Shown: positions 15,171-25,208, counted from the first letter of the stretch. The stretch: DNA of 64,000 nt from Cyclobacterium amurskyense (GCF_001050135.1 NZ_CP012040.1:992001-1056000); one strand, 5' to 3'. The notes: generated by a model from the sequence alone, not told the origin. Program-made: numbers and translations.

Positions 15171-17945
15171 ATGAAATATTGCTATTTTCTTTTGGGCTTG
15201 ATGGCATTAATGCTAGTTTCAGCCTCTTCCCAGGCCACCCACATTCGAGCAGGAGAAATCATTGCCGAAAGGGTGTCTACTCAAACATTGACTTATAAAA
15301 TCACTGTAGTAGGGTATACCGACACAAGATCTTCTGTGGTTTTTGGTCCTGGAGAAATTGATTTTGGAGATGGAAGAGTTGAGGTCCTCAATACCGAAAG
15401 TGACATTACTAGTACTGAAAATCTAGGGAATGACATTGAAAAAAACACTTTTGTAATCACCCATACTTACCAGGGCCCTGGAAATTACACCATTCGGTTT
15501 ATGGAGTTCAACAGGAATGCCAATACGCTGAACATGGACCAGTCTGTAGACACTCCGTTTTATATTGAAACTATGATAAATATTGACCCCTTTTTAGGTG
15601 TCAATAACTCACCAGTACTCACAATAGCTCCTGTAGACAATGGGGCTGTAAATCAGACCTATATCCATAACCCTGGAGCTTATGACCCTGATGGGGACAG
15701 CTTGGCTTATGTGTTAGACATCCCTAAGCAAGCCTTTCAGCGACAAGTAAACAACTATAGAAGTCCTGCTTCAGGTGAATTTAGCTTTACCAAACAAGAT
15801 GGTTCTACACCAGCAATATTGGAATTGGACCCTATTACCGGGGATTTGATTTGGGATGCTCCTGGTATTGCCGGTCAATACAATATAGCTTTTCGAATAG
15901 AAGAGTGGCGCATGGTAGCTGGTGAATGGACCAGAATTGGCTATGTTTTGCGGGACATGCAGATCATTATAGAAAACACGGACAACCGCAGGCCAGAATT
16001 GATAATGCCTGATGACATTTGTGTAGAAGCAGGAACTGAAATTACAGAAATCTTCCAAGGTATGGACCCTGATGGGGACCCTATTTTAATAGAAGTTTTT
16101 GGAGACCCAATTGAAATCACTTCATCTCCAGCGAGTTACAACCCTATTTCCATATTTCAATCTTCACCAGGTGTGGTCAGTTTTAGATGGCAGACGGTTT
16201 GCAATCATGTCAGAGCTAGAACCTATCAAGTAAGGGTAAGAATAGCAGATGACCCTGATTCAGGACCCTCATTGATTGACATTAAAACATGGAACATTAC
16301 TGTAGTAGCTCCACCTCCAAGTCCATTTAGTATTGAGCAACAACAAGGCCGTTCAGTAAAATTAGAATGGGATCCATATACCTGTGCCAACACGGCTGAA
16401 ACCATGCAGGTATGGAGAAGGATCAATAGCGACAACTACCAACCCGACTCTTGTGAAACTGGAATCAGATCAGGATATGAGCTAGTGGGCACCACATCAA
16501 TGGATAAAGTAGACTTTTTGGACAACAATGACAACATGGGATTAAGTCCTGGAAATACCTACTGTTACCGATTAGTAGCAGCCTTTCCAGCCCCGAGAAG
16601 TGGGGAGAGTTATGTGTCTAACGAAATTTGCATCACTATAGACGTTGATGTGCCTCTTATCACCAATGTGAGTGTAGAGAAAACCAGTACTGATGAGGGA
16701 GAAATTTTAGTGAAATGGACCCCTCCTTATGACATTGACACGCAATTGTACCCTGGGCCATACACCTATGAACTAATTAGAAGTCAAGGGTTCACAGGAA
16801 CAAATGACCGCACTTCAATAATTACCACGAGTGATACATTGTTTACCGACACCAATCTCAACACGGAGAATTTGGTTTACAATTACCAGGTAGTTCTATT
16901 GTCTCAGGGAGTAAAGACTGACTCCTCAAATTCAGCATCCTCTGTTCGTCTAGAACCAACGATCATCAACGAAGCCATTGAGTTAAAATGGGACTTTACG
17001 GTTTCCTGGAACAATGAAGTTGACAAATACCCGCATCTTATCTATAGGAACAGAACAGATCCGAATGCCAATGAAGTAGACAATTTTGTCTTAATAGGTC
17101 AGGTGGATGTTACCCAGCAAGGATTTGTATTCCTTGATGATGGAAGTCACAATGGCATTCCTTTGGATACCGACAAAGAGTATTGCTATTATGTGATTAC
17201 AAATGGGGATTACAATTTAGATATATTGGAATATCCTTTGGCGAACAAATCTCAAATCGTATGTGCAAAACCTGATGATGACAGATTACCTTGCCCTCCG
17301 GTACTTTCCTATGAAGGACCTGAATGCGAGGCTTTTTTAGCCGACAAGCCATGTAACTTCAGCGACTTCTATCATGACCTTAGTTGGGTACCCGACTTTT
17401 CAGGAAACTGTGATACCGAGTTGAATGGTTATAAAATCTATTTCTCAGAAACTGGAGAAGAAGGCACTTTCAATTTTGTTAAAGATGTATCTGTAATAAA
17501 CAATGAAACCAGAATAGAAGGCCTAACTGATTTAAAAGGCTGCTATTACATCACAGCCATTGACCGATCAGGAAATGAAAGCGAGCCAAGCAATATTGTT
17601 TGCATTGACAATTGTCCTTACTACGAATTACCTAATGTATTTACACCAAATGGAGACAATGTCAATGAAACTTTCCAAGCATTTGACAACCCTTATGCCA
17701 AATGTCCTAGATTTGTTGAGGCTGTAGCCATAAAGATTTACAACAGATGGGGAGGATTGGTTCATGATTACAATAGCAAACAAGCTTCCGAGAACAATAT
17801 TTATATCAATTGGGATGGAAAAGATCTAAATGGGAATGAACTTCCAGCAAGCACCTATTACTATGAAGCAATTGTCATATTCGATGTCCTGGATGAAACA
17901 CAGCGACAGAAGAAAATCAAAGGCACCATCCAACTTTTGAAATAA
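15171..17945 (+). CDS. Large secreted T9SS cargo protein with gliding-motility-type C-terminal domain
   Basis: This 924-residue exported protein has a signal peptide at residues 1-22 (ending SSQA), followed by THIRAGEI, a common opening of Bacteroidota cargo proteins. Residues 23-130 form a PKD-like region (FGDGRVEV, HTYQGPGNYTIRF). Two cadherin-like segments carry DPDGDSL and DPDGDPI (about 165-310). Fibronectin-III-like repeats run from about 385 to 810. The last 105 residues begin LPNVFTPNGDNVNETF and end KKIKGTIQLLK. This is the gliding-motility-associated C-terminal domain (type B CTD) that directs secretion through the type IX system. The role is probably adhesion or surface structure. 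The regulator PorX is encoded in the same window, not adjacent. Confidence 0.85.
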   Translation: MKYCYFLLGLMALMLVSASSQATHIRAGEIIAERVSTQTLTYKITVVGYTDTRSSVVFGPGEIDFGDGRVEVLNTESDITSTENLGNDIEKNTFVITHTYQGPGNYTIRFMEFNRNANTLNMDQSVDTPFYIETMINIDPFLGVNNSPVLTIAPVDNGAVNQTYIHNPGAYDPDGDSLAYVLDIPKQAFQRQVNNYRSPASGEFSFTKQDGSTPAILELDPITGDLIWDAPGIAGQYNIAFRIEEWRMVAGEWTRIGYVLRDMQIIIENTDNRRPELIMPDDICVEAGTEITEIFQGMDPDGDPILIEVFGDPIEITSSPASYNPISIFQSSPGVVSFRWQTVCNHVRARTYQVRVRIADDPDSGPSLIDIKTWNITVVAPPPSPFSIEQQQGRSVKLEWDPYTCANTAETMQVWRRINSDNYQPDSCETGIRSGYELVGTTSMDKVDFLDNNDNMGLSPGNTYCYRLVAAFPAPRSGESYVSNEICITIDVDVPLITNVSVEKTSTDEGEILVKWTPPYDIDTQLYPGPYTYELIRSQGFTGTNDRTSIITTSDTLFTDTNLNTENLVYNYQVVLLSQGVKTDSSNSASSVRLEPTIINEAIELKWDFTVSWNNEVDKYPHLIYRNRTDPNANEVDNFVLIGQVDVTQQGFVFLDDGSHNGIPLDTDKEYCYYVITNGDYNLDILEYPLANKSQIVCAKPDDDRLPCPPVLSYEGPECEAFLADKPCNFSDFYHDLSWVPDFSGNCDTELNGYKIYFSETGEEGTFNFVKDVSVINNETRIEGLTDLKGCYYITAIDRSGNESEPSNIVCIDNCPYYELPNVFTPNGDNVNETFQAFDNPYAKCPRFVEAVAIKIYNRWGGLVHDYNSKQASENNIYINWDGKDLNGNELPASTYYYEAIVIFDVLDETQRQKKIKGTIQLLK

Positions 17946-17963
17946 AGACAAGTTAAAAAATCA

Positions 17964-18015
17964 AAAGTCCATTGAATAAAGCTATAAGATATCTTTGGCT
18001 TTATTCAATGGTCTT
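17964..18015 (+). terminator. Terminator after the T9SS cargo gene
   Basis: A perfect 14-bp stem, CCATTGAATAAAGC (17969-17982) with GCTTTATTCAATGG (17998-18011), encloses a 15-base loop. A short T-rich tail follows; AAAG and CTTT extend the stem past one mismatch. The weak T run lowers certainty that it is Rho-independent. Confidence 0.7.
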
Positions 18016-18068
18016 TAATTCCCACCCAAGAATTTTCTTTTCTTTGAATTAAATCCCAACCTGTTTTC

Positions 18069-18116
18069 TTAAACCCGAAATATGCAATAGACATTCTATT
18101 ACATAATCCGGGTTAA
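18069..18116 (+). repeat. 48-base imperfect palindrome, REP-like, copy 2
   Basis: All 48 bases are identical to copy 1 at 11110, in the same orientation, 7 kb away between unrelated genes. The flanking bases differ except for one more shared A. The identity over a non-coding stretch points to recent duplication or ongoing homogenisation. It lies between the cargo-gene terminator and the fabD promoter. Confidence 0.8.
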
Positions 18117-18135
18117 AAGGCCACTATACAAATAA

Positions 18136-18166
18136 TTGAGCCTACTCATTTTTTTGCTTATCTTTG
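18136..18166 (+). promoter_or_regulatory. Bacteroidota-type promoter of fabD
   Basis: TTG (18136-18138) and TATCTTTG (18159-18166) are separated by exactly 20 bases. The position supports the ATG at 18197 as the fabD start and argues against the in-frame TTG at 18164, which lies inside the -7 element. Confidence 0.65.
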
Positions 18167-18196
18167 AGGCTTTATTTAAAACTTGAAGCAATTAAA

Positions 18197-19075
18197 ATGG
18201 TAGCCTATATGTTTCCGGGCCAAGGAGCCCAATTCCCAGGTATGGGAAAGTCACTTTATGAGAGCAGTTCAGAAGCCAAAAAGCTATTTGATCAGGCCAA
18301 TGAAATTCTTGGTTTCCGTATTACAGACATCATGTTTGATGGTACCCCAGAAGCGTTAAAGCAAACAAATGTAACCCAACCAGCCGTTTTCCTTCATTCT
18401 GCTATAGCCGCCTTAACGGCACCTGATTTTCATCCTGACATGGTAGCGGGACATTCTTTAGGAGAGTTTTCCGCCTTAGTAGCCAACAAAGCACTGAAAT
18501 TCGAAGATGCTTTAAAACTGGTTCACCAAAGAGCTTTGGCCATGCAGGAGGCTTGTGAAATCAACCCATCTACAATGGCAGCAATCCTTGGACTAGCCGA
18601 TGAGAAAGTGGAAGAAATTTGCGCTTCCATAGAAGGTCATGTAGTAGTACCTGCCAATTACAACTGTCCTGGACAGTTGGTTATCTCCGGTAGCTTAGAG
18701 GGCATTCAGATCGCCTGCGAAAAACTAAAAGAAGCCGGTGCCAAGCGTGCCTTGCCATTGCCTGTAGGTGGCGCCTTCCACTCTCCATTGATGGAACCTG
18801 CCAAACTTAAACTAGAAGCGGCAATCAATTCCACCACCTTTTCTGATCCAATTTGTCCTGTATATCAAAATGTAAGCACTACTGCCGTTAGTGAGGTCAA
18901 TGCGATCAAGGAAAATCTAATTGAACAGCTTACAGCTCCTGTAAAATGGACACAATCTGTACAAAACATGATCAAGGATGGATCGACTTTATTTATAGAG
19001 TGTGGCCCAGGAAAAGTATTGCAAGGTTTAGTGAAAAAGATCAATAAAGAAGCTGAGACCAAATCGCTCGATTAA
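18197..19075 (+). CDS. fabD: Malonyl-CoA:ACP transacylase
   Basis: FabD moves malonyl groups from CoA to acyl carrier protein for fatty-acid elongation in the cytoplasm. The 292-residue protein opens MVAYMFPGQGAQFPGMG, the family N-terminus. The nucleophile S87 is in AGHSLGEFSAL, R112 in VHQRALAMQEA, and the catalytic H195 in GGAFHSPLM. The C-terminal FIECGPGKVLQGL is also conserved. Start choice: the upstream TTG at 18164 overlaps the promoter, so ATG 18197 is used. It is monocistronic, with its own promoter and terminator. Confidence 0.95.
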   Translation: MVAYMFPGQGAQFPGMGKSLYESSSEAKKLFDQANEILGFRITDIMFDGTPEALKQTNVTQPAVFLHSAIAALTAPDFHPDMVAGHSLGEFSALVANKALKFEDALKLVHQRALAMQEACEINPSTMAAILGLADEKVEEICASIEGHVVVPANYNCPGQLVISGSLEGIQIACEKLKEAGAKRALPLPVGGAFHSPLMEPAKLKLEAAINSTTFSDPICPVYQNVSTTAVSEVNAIKENLIEQLTAPVKWTQSVQNMIKDGSTLFIECGPGKVLQGLVKKINKEAETKSLD

Positions 19076-19127
19076 AATTAAAATATGTAATGGCCCTACT
19101 GTTACGTAAAGAAATCAAAAAGTACAG

Positions 19128-19161
19128 AAAGGAGTATAGTTTAGACTATGCTCCTTTTTTT
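19128..19161 (+). terminator. Intrinsic terminator of fabD
   Basis: AAAGGAGTATAG (19128-19139) pairs with CTATGCTCCTTT through one G-U wobble around a 6-base loop and runs into seven T. It lies about 50 bases after the fabD stop. Confidence 0.85.
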
Positions 19162-19218
19162 GTTAACCCAAAAACGAGTCATATTTTTGGTAGTCGACAC
19201 CAAGAACAATGTTGGCTC

Positions 19219-19707
19219 TTAATCCAAATCAGTCCATTGTTTGACCTTCAAGCTATCCTCACATTCCTCCATCAAAACCATGGATGACTTTCCCATCTGT
19301 GGATGTACAAAGTCAGGCAAAACTTCAGCCAAAGGCACCAATACGAAGTTTCTATCTATCAAATAAGGGTGAGGCACTTTCAATCTTTCGGTATTAATTA
19401 TTTCATCATCAAAATATAGAATATCTATATCCATGGTTCTGTCTCCCCACTTCATAATCCGTTGTCTACCCAATTGATTTTCTATTTGTTGAATATAATT
19501 TAGGCAATCTTCAGCCCCCAAAGCCGTATTCAAAACAAGTACCTGATTGAGATACGCTCCTTGCGAATTCCCTCCCCAAGCTGCTGTTTGATATATTGTT
19601 GACGCTCTTTCCAATTTCATCTGTCGGGTAAGTAGTTCCCTTGCATTATTTAACAAAGAAAGCCTATCTCCCATATTTCCGCCTAAGCTCAATACCACCT
19701 GGTGCAT
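19219..19707 (-). CDS. folK: 2-amino-4-hydroxy-6-hydroxymethyldihydropteridine pyrophosphokinase
   Basis: FolK transfers pyrophosphate from ATP to the pterin precursor in folate synthesis. The 162-residue protein has LSLGGNMGDR at the N-terminus, the TAAWGGNSQGAYLNQVL loop and the signature GDRTMDIDILYFDDE, whose aspartates bind magnesium. The end VPHPYLIDRNFVLVPLAEV is also conserved. Length is standard. It is divergent from sppA with 78 bases between them and convergent with fabD. Confidence 0.94.
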   Translation of the reverse strand: MHQVVLSLGGNMGDRLSLLNNARELLTRQMKLERASTIYQTAAWGGNSQGAYLNQVLVLNTALGAEDCLNYIQQIENQLGRQRIMKWGDRTMDIDILYFDDEIINTERLKVPHPYLIDRNFVLVPLAEVLPDFVHPQMGKSSMVLMEECEDSLKVKQWTDLD

Positions 19708-19785
19708 AAAGAATTAATTAAATCAAAATCAACAGTTTTGTGAAAAATAAGTTAATTTTGAACATTATAAAAAGAGGATAAAGAT

Positions 19786-21546
19786 ATGAAATTTTTGAGC
19801 AATGTATTGGCTGTCATTGTTGGATTGCTAATTTTCTGGGTAGCTGGTTTTTTTATATTAGCTGGGATAATAGCAATAAGTTCAAGTGGTGACCAAGCGA
19901 CAATTGAGGAAAATTCAGTTTTACATATAAAACTTAACGGTATACCCATTGTAGAAAGCGCCCCTGACGATGATATTGGCTTACCACCACTACCTTACCT
20001 GGGGAAGACCACCACTGTAGGGCTTAATCAAATAATAAAAGCCATCCGAACGGCTGAAGAAAACGATGACATTAAGGGTATTTATCTTGAAAGCGGAATG
20101 CTTACTGCTGGACAAGCCCATATCTTGGAAATCAGAAATGCCCTAAGTGAATTTAAGGAAAGCGGAAAATTTATTATTTCTTATTCAGAATACTATTCAG
20201 AGCCGGGATATTTTCTTAGTTCTGTAGCAGATGAAATTTACCTCAACCCAATAGGGGACATTGAATTTAACGGATTTTCCAGTGCGCCCATATTTTTTAA
20301 GGGGCTGTTTGAAAAGTTGGAGATCGAACCAGTAATTTTTAGGGTAGGTGAATTTAAAAGTGCCATTGAGCCCTTCATTTTAGACAAAATGAGTGAAGAA
20401 AACCGCCTGCAAACCATGACCTATTTAAATGACATGAATACGGTTATGATTGAGCAAGTTGCCAATAGCCGAGGTCTGGGAATTGAAGAGGTTGGACAGA
20501 TAAATGACAGCATGTTGGTAAGAAAGCCTCAAGACGCCATGGATTTAGACCTGATTGATGGACTTTGGTACGATGATCAGGTAAAGGCACGCCTAAAGGA
20601 AAAACTGGGACTTGAAGAAGATGAAGACGAAATCAATAGTATAGGAATTAATGGAATCAATCAATCTGCCACGTCAAAAAACAGGCTCTCTCCAAACACC
20701 ATTGCTCTGATAATTGCAGATGGGGAAATAGTAAGTGGCGAAGCCTTGGATCAAATTAGCTCTGAACGCTTTTTAAAAGAAATCAGGAAAGCAAGAAAAA
20801 ACAAGGACGTTAAAGCCATCGTAATAAGGATCAATTCTCCAGGTGGATCTGTTGTCGCTTCTGAGGTAATCTGGAGGGAACTTTCGGAAGCCCAAAAAGC
20901 AAAACCTTTGATCGCATCCATGTCCAACTATGCTGCATCAGGAGGGTATTACATCGCCGCCCCAGCGGACACCATAGTGGCCTATCCCAATACCATTACT
21001 GGATCTATAGGTATTTTCGGACTATGGTTCAATGCCAAAGGATTATTAAACAACAAACTAGGCATCACTACGGATGAGGTCAAAACAGGCACCTATTCAA
21101 ACTTGCTCGATCCTACCAAATCCATTCCCGAAGCAGAAAAAGCCATTATGCAAAAAAAGGTTGAAGAAGGTTATGATACTTTTATAAGCAGGGTTTCTGA
21201 AGGCAGAAACATGAGCAGGGAGCAAGTTTTAGCCATCGCAGGAGGTAGAGTTTGGTCCGGCAAAAAAGCCAAAGAAAATGGCTTGGTAGACGTGCTTGGA
21301 GATTTTGACGATGCCATAGAAATTGCTGCTAAAAAAGCCGGAATTGAGGAAGATTACAGATTAGTGGTTTACCCAAAGCAAAAGAGCATTTTAGAACAGT
21401 TAATGGAGGATATGAGTAGTGATGTACAAAGCACTTATCAACGTATCAAAATGGGCTATTCTTACGAGATTTTTAAAACCATTGAAAAACTCGAAAAATT
21501 AGAAGGAAGAATGGTTCTATTACCTTTTCAATCAGAGATAAAATAA
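19786..21546 (+). CDS. sppA: Signal peptide peptidase SppA, 67K type
   Basis: SppA degrades cleaved signal peptides at the periplasmic face of the inner membrane. The 586-residue protein has a single N-terminal membrane anchor (residues 7-32) and two tandem S49 domains. K191 in RVGEFKSAIEPF is the catalytic lysine from the first domain. S385 in YAASGGYYIA is the nucleophile in the second, corresponding to the Lys/Ser dyad of the E. coli enzyme. NSPGGSVVASE and GSIGIFG are further conserved motifs. The ATG follows a short AAAGAGGATAAAGAT leader. It is followed 12 bases later by an exported phosphatase-fold protein, so the two may be co-transcribed. Confidence 0.92.
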   Translation: MKFLSNVLAVIVGLLIFWVAGFFILAGIIAISSSGDQATIEENSVLHIKLNGIPIVESAPDDDIGLPPLPYLGKTTTVGLNQIIKAIRTAEENDDIKGIYLESGMLTAGQAHILEIRNALSEFKESGKFIISYSEYYSEPGYFLSSVADEIYLNPIGDIEFNGFSSAPIFFKGLFEKLEIEPVIFRVGEFKSAIEPFILDKMSEENRLQTMTYLNDMNTVMIEQVANSRGLGIEEVGQINDSMLVRKPQDAMDLDLIDGLWYDDQVKARLKEKLGLEEDEDEINSIGINGINQSATSKNRLSPNTIALIIADGEIVSGEALDQISSERFLKEIRKARKNKDVKAIVIRINSPGGSVVASEVIWRELSEAQKAKPLIASMSNYAASGGYYIAAPADTIVAYPNTITGSIGIFGLWFNAKGLLNNKLGITTDEVKTGTYSNLLDPTKSIPEAEKAIMQKKVEEGYDTFISRVSEGRNMSREQVLAIAGGRVWSGKKAKENGLVDVLGDFDDAIEIAAKKAGIEEDYRLVVYPKQKSILEQLMEDMSSDVQSTYQRIKMGYSYEIFKTIEKLEKLEGRMVLLPFQSEIK

Positions 21547-21558
21547 TTAACTGTAACA

Positions 21559-22455
21559 ATGAATAATTTTAACTTTTCAGAATTTAAAGTGTCTAATTTC
21601 AAACTTTCAGGCTTAAAACTCCAGGTAATTCTCTTAATGTTTACCCTTTTTCAGGCCCCAGCAATAATGGCCCAGGAGACCTATAAAATTGCTACATATA
21701 ATATCCGTTATGCCAATTCAAGTGATGAGGGTAATTTGTGGGAAGATCGAGCACCACATTTAATTAATCTTATCCGTTTTCATGAAATGGATATCATAGG
21801 AACTCAAGAAGGACTATTCAACCAACTTGAAATGATCAAGGAGGGTTTAGACTTCCCTTATATTGGTGTGGGAAGGAATACTGGCGAAAAGGAAGGAGAG
21901 TTTAGCGCAGTTTTTTACAACCCTAAAAAATTCACACTACTGGAGCAAAATAGCTTTTGGTTATCTCCCACCCCTGAGAAACCTTCAAAAGGTTGGGATG
22001 CTTCATTAAACAGAATTTGCTCTTGGGGTAAATTCAAAACCCAAGAAGGGCAGGAATTTTATGTTTTTAATGTTCATTATGATCATAGAGGTCAAAAAGC
22101 TAGAGAGGAAAGCAGCAAGTTGGTAATCCAAAAAATCAAATCGATTAATAAGCAAAATCTTCCGTGTATTCTTACTGGAGATTTTAATATAGAAGACGAC
22201 AATCCTGCTTACCATGAAATAACAAAGGGAGACCTAATGAAAGACAGCAAAAAAGAATCCAAACTTCCTTCATATGGCCCATTGGGCACTTTCACAGGGT
22301 TTAAATGGGACATCCTTCCGGAAAAAAGAATTGACTATATTTTTGTCAACGACAAAGTGAAAACACTTCATCACGGCACTCTTTCAGACAATTACGGAAA
22401 AAAATACCCTTCAGATCATTTCCCTGTAATGGTAAAAGTTCAGCTAAATAAATAA
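21559..22455 (+). CDS. Exported endonuclease/exonuclease/phosphatase-family protein
   Basis: This 298-residue protein has an N-terminal export signal; the hydrophobic stretch is residues 22-37 (LQVILLMFTLFQAPAIMAQ). The EEP fold shows YKIATYNIRYAN, DIIGTQEGL (metal-binding glutamate), VFNVHYDHRG, LTGDFNIEDDNPAY and YPSDHFPVMVKV with the catalytic histidine. Exported members in Bacteroidota are annotated as phosphodiesterases or nucleases; the substrate could be nucleic acid, lipid or sugar phosphate. The N-terminus before the hydrophobic stretch is unusually long, so a downstream ATG near residue 35 cannot be excluded. It follows sppA by 12 bases. Confidence 0.82.
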   Translation: MNNFNFSEFKVSNFKLSGLKLQVILLMFTLFQAPAIMAQETYKIATYNIRYANSSDEGNLWEDRAPHLINLIRFHEMDIIGTQEGLFNQLEMIKEGLDFPYIGVGRNTGEKEGEFSAVFYNPKKFTLLEQNSFWLSPTPEKPSKGWDASLNRICSWGKFKTQEGQEFYVFNVHYDHRGQKAREESSKLVIQKIKSINKQNLPCILTGDFNIEDDNPAYHEITKGDLMKDSKKESKLPSYGPLGTFTGFKWDILPEKRIDYIFVNDKVKTLHHGTLSDNYGKKYPSDHFPVMVKVQLNK

Positions 22456-22578
22456 ACGAACTTCCATTAATTCCTTAACTCTCCTCTTGCAAAAAAACAT
22501 ATCTTTTGGCAATCCTTTTCTTAAAGGTGCGCCAAAAAGTATAATTGTATTATTTTTGCACCTCAAATTGAATAGATA

Positions 22579-25206
22579 ATGGCACTACCTAGCAAATATA
22601 CACCCTCGAACATTGAATCAAAATGGTATCAATATTGGATGGATCATGGAATGTTTCATTCCGAACCAGACCCTAATAAAGAACCTTACTCCATAGTGAT
22701 CCCCCCTCCTAACGTGACAGGAGTGCTCCATATGGGACATATGCTCAACAATACCATTCAAGACATTCTAATCCGTAAGGCTAGAATGGAGGGGAAGAAT
22801 GCTTGCTGGGTACCTGGTACTGATCATGCATCCATTGCGACTGAAGCAAAGGTCGTGGCGATGTTGAAGGAACAAGGAATAGAAAAAAAATCCCTAAATA
22901 GAGAAACCTTTCTGACCCATGCCTGGGAATGGAAAGAAAAATATGGGGGAATAATCCTTGAACAACTAAAAAAACTTGGTGCATCTTGTGACTGGGAAAG
23001 GACTCGCTTCACAATGGATAAGGACCTTAGTGACGCGGTGATCAATGTATTTGTTGACCTTCACAAAAAAGGTAAAATTTACAGAGGAATCAGGATGGTA
23101 AACTGGGATCCAAAAGGTCGCACTGCATTATCTGACGATGAAGTCCTTTTCAAGGAAATTGCTTCAAAGCTCTATTATATCAAATATAAAATTGAAGGTG
23201 AAGACGAATACCTAACCATCGCCACCACCAGGCCGGAAACCATTATGGCTGATGTGGCCATATGTATTCATCCTGAAGATCCTCGTTTTACTCATCTGAA
23301 AGGAAAAAAGGCAATCATTCCTTTGATCAATAAAGCCATCCCTATCATAGAAGACGACTATGTAGACATGGAATTCGGTACTGGTTGTTTGAAAATCACC
23401 CCTGCTCATGATATAAATGATTATGAAATTGGCATCAGGCATAATTTAGAAGTCATTGACATTCTAAGCGATGATGGTACCTTAAATGAAAAAGCACAGC
23501 TATTGGTAGGTGAAGACCGATTTGTTGCAAGAAAAAAGATTGTAAAATTACTAAAAGAGGTCTCATTATTAGAAAAAGAAGAGGCCTATACTTCCAATGT
23601 AGGGCACTCAGAACGGACTGATGCAGTAATTGAGCCTAAATTGTCCATGCAATGGTTTATGGCCATGGAAGAAATCACTCAACCTGCTTTAAAAGCAGTT
23701 ATGGATGATAGTGTTAAGCTTTTTCCGCCAAAATTTAAAAATATGTATAAAAGCTGGATGGAAAATGTGCGAGATTGGTGCATTTCACGACAGCTTTGGT
23801 GGGGGCATCGTATACCTGCTTTTTATCTTCCAAATGGAGAGTATGTAGTTGCCGCTACAATTGAGGAAGCGATAAGCTTAGCCAATCAAAACCATGAGGG
23901 AAACTTCACTGCGGAAGACCTAAGGCAAGATGAGGATGTTTTGGATACTTGGTTCTCTTCTTGGTTATGGCCCATCTCAGTTTTTGATCCTGATTTCTTA
24001 AAGACAGGTAACAAAAATGAAGATCTTGCCTATTACTACCCTACCAATGATTTGGTAACAGCTCCAGAGATATTGTTTTTCTGGGTGGCCAGAATGATTA
24101 TTGCAGGCTATGAATACACTGGAGAGAAACCGTTTCAAAATGTATACCTGACAGGGATTGTTAGGGATAAATTGGGAAGAAAAATGTCCAAATCACTCGG
24201 GAATTCTCCAGACCCTCTGGCTTTGATCGAGAAATATGGTGCGGATGGAGTTAGAACAGGCATGCTATTCAGTAGTCCTGCCGGTAATGATCTTCCTTAT
24301 GACGAAAAGTTAGTAGAGCAAGGACGAAACTTTTCCAACAAAATTTGGAACGCCTATAGGTTAATTGATGGATGGGAAGTAACCGAAGTTGCGGAAAGAA
24401 CCAACTTGACAGCGATAGATTGGTTTGAAAATCGATTCAACCAATCCTTAGCAGAGATCTCTGACCATTTCGATAAGTTCCGGATTTCAGACGCATTGAT
24501 GGCGGTATACAAATTGATATGGGATGACTTCTGTTCTTGGTACCTGGAAATGGTTAAACCTGAATACCAAGCCCCCATTGACAGGGAGACAAAAGAAAAA
24601 ACAATTGTCCTATTTGAAAACCTGATGAAGGTTTTACATCCATTTATGCCTTTTATTACCGAGGAACTCTGGCAACAATTAGCTAAGAGGAAGGATGGCG
24701 AAGCAATAATGTTAACGGATTGGCCACAATCTGGTTCTTTTGACACAAAAACCATTGATGAGGCTTCAAAAATCTTTGAAATAGTATCACAGATAAGAAA
24801 TGTAAGGGCATCAAAAGGTATTTCTCCTAAGGAGGCTTTTGAACTTACAATTCATACTAAAGATCAAGTTTTGTACACCAAATACGAAGCTATTATATCA
24901 AAACTTGCGAACATTAACAGCATTAGTTTTGGTGACAATGTAGAAAATGCAGTTAGTTTCGTTGTAAAATCGGATGAGTTTTTCATTCCTTTGAATGAGA
25001 AGATTGACCTTGAACAAGAAAGAGAAAACCTTCAAAAGGAATTGGATTATACCTTAGGATTTTTAAAGGCAGTGTCCAAAAAACTGGAAAATGAGAAGTT
25101 TGTAAACTCTGCACCAGAAGCAGTAGTATCCAGAGAGAAGAAAAAAATGGAGGATGCAATGTCCAAAGTCAAAGCTTTGGAAGACAATATTAAAAAACTA
25201 GGTTAA
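22579..25206 (+). CDS. valS: Valyl-tRNA synthetase
   Basis: This class Ia synthetase charges tRNA-Val. The 875-residue protein has H51-M-G-H54 within PPPNVTGVLHMGHMLNN (HIGH motif) and KMSKS at 535-539. The editing domain includes TTRPETIMADVAICIHP. WFSSWLWPISVF is a conserved piece typical of ValRS. A C-terminal coiled coil (LEQERENLQKELDYTL, to the end) is the tRNA-binding arm of bacterial ValRS. A TATTTTTG element at 22551 fits a -7 box, with a poor -33 match. It is convergent with ppa across a 57-base gap filled by a palindrome. Confidence 0.96.
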   Translation: MALPSKYTPSNIESKWYQYWMDHGMFHSEPDPNKEPYSIVIPPPNVTGVLHMGHMLNNTIQDILIRKARMEGKNACWVPGTDHASIATEAKVVAMLKEQGIEKKSLNRETFLTHAWEWKEKYGGIILEQLKKLGASCDWERTRFTMDKDLSDAVINVFVDLHKKGKIYRGIRMVNWDPKGRTALSDDEVLFKEIASKLYYIKYKIEGEDEYLTIATTRPETIMADVAICIHPEDPRFTHLKGKKAIIPLINKAIPIIEDDYVDMEFGTGCLKITPAHDINDYEIGIRHNLEVIDILSDDGTLNEKAQLLVGEDRFVARKKIVKLLKEVSLLEKEEAYTSNVGHSERTDAVIEPKLSMQWFMAMEEITQPALKAVMDDSVKLFPPKFKNMYKSWMENVRDWCISRQLWWGHRIPAFYLPNGEYVVAATIEEAISLANQNHEGNFTAEDLRQDEDVLDTWFSSWLWPISVFDPDFLKTGNKNEDLAYYYPTNDLVTAPEILFFWVARMIIAGYEYTGEKPFQNVYLTGIVRDKLGRKMSKSLGNSPDPLALIEKYGADGVRTGMLFSSPAGNDLPYDEKLVEQGRNFSNKIWNAYRLIDGWEVTEVAERTNLTAIDWFENRFNQSLAEISDHFDKFRISDALMAVYKLIWDDFCSWYLEMVKPEYQAPIDRETKEKTIVLFENLMKVLHPFMPFITEELWQQLAKRKDGEAIMLTDWPQSGSFDTKTIDEASKIFEIVSQIRNVRASKGISPKEAFELTIHTKDQVLYTKYEAIISKLANINSISFGDNVENAVSFVVKSDEFFIPLNEKIDLEQERENLQKELDYTLGFLKAVSKKLENEKFVNSAPEAVVSREKKKMEDAMSKVKALEDNIKKLG

Positions 25207-25208
25207 AA

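Noticed and set aside
18164..18196. Upstream TTG start for FabD adding 11 residues
   Set aside because: The TTG is part of the TATCTTTG promoter box, and the family begins at the ATG at 18197.
19090..19287. 65-codon open frame between fabD and folK
   Set aside because: It runs straight through the fabD terminator and then overlaps the folK coding strand; only a chance frame.
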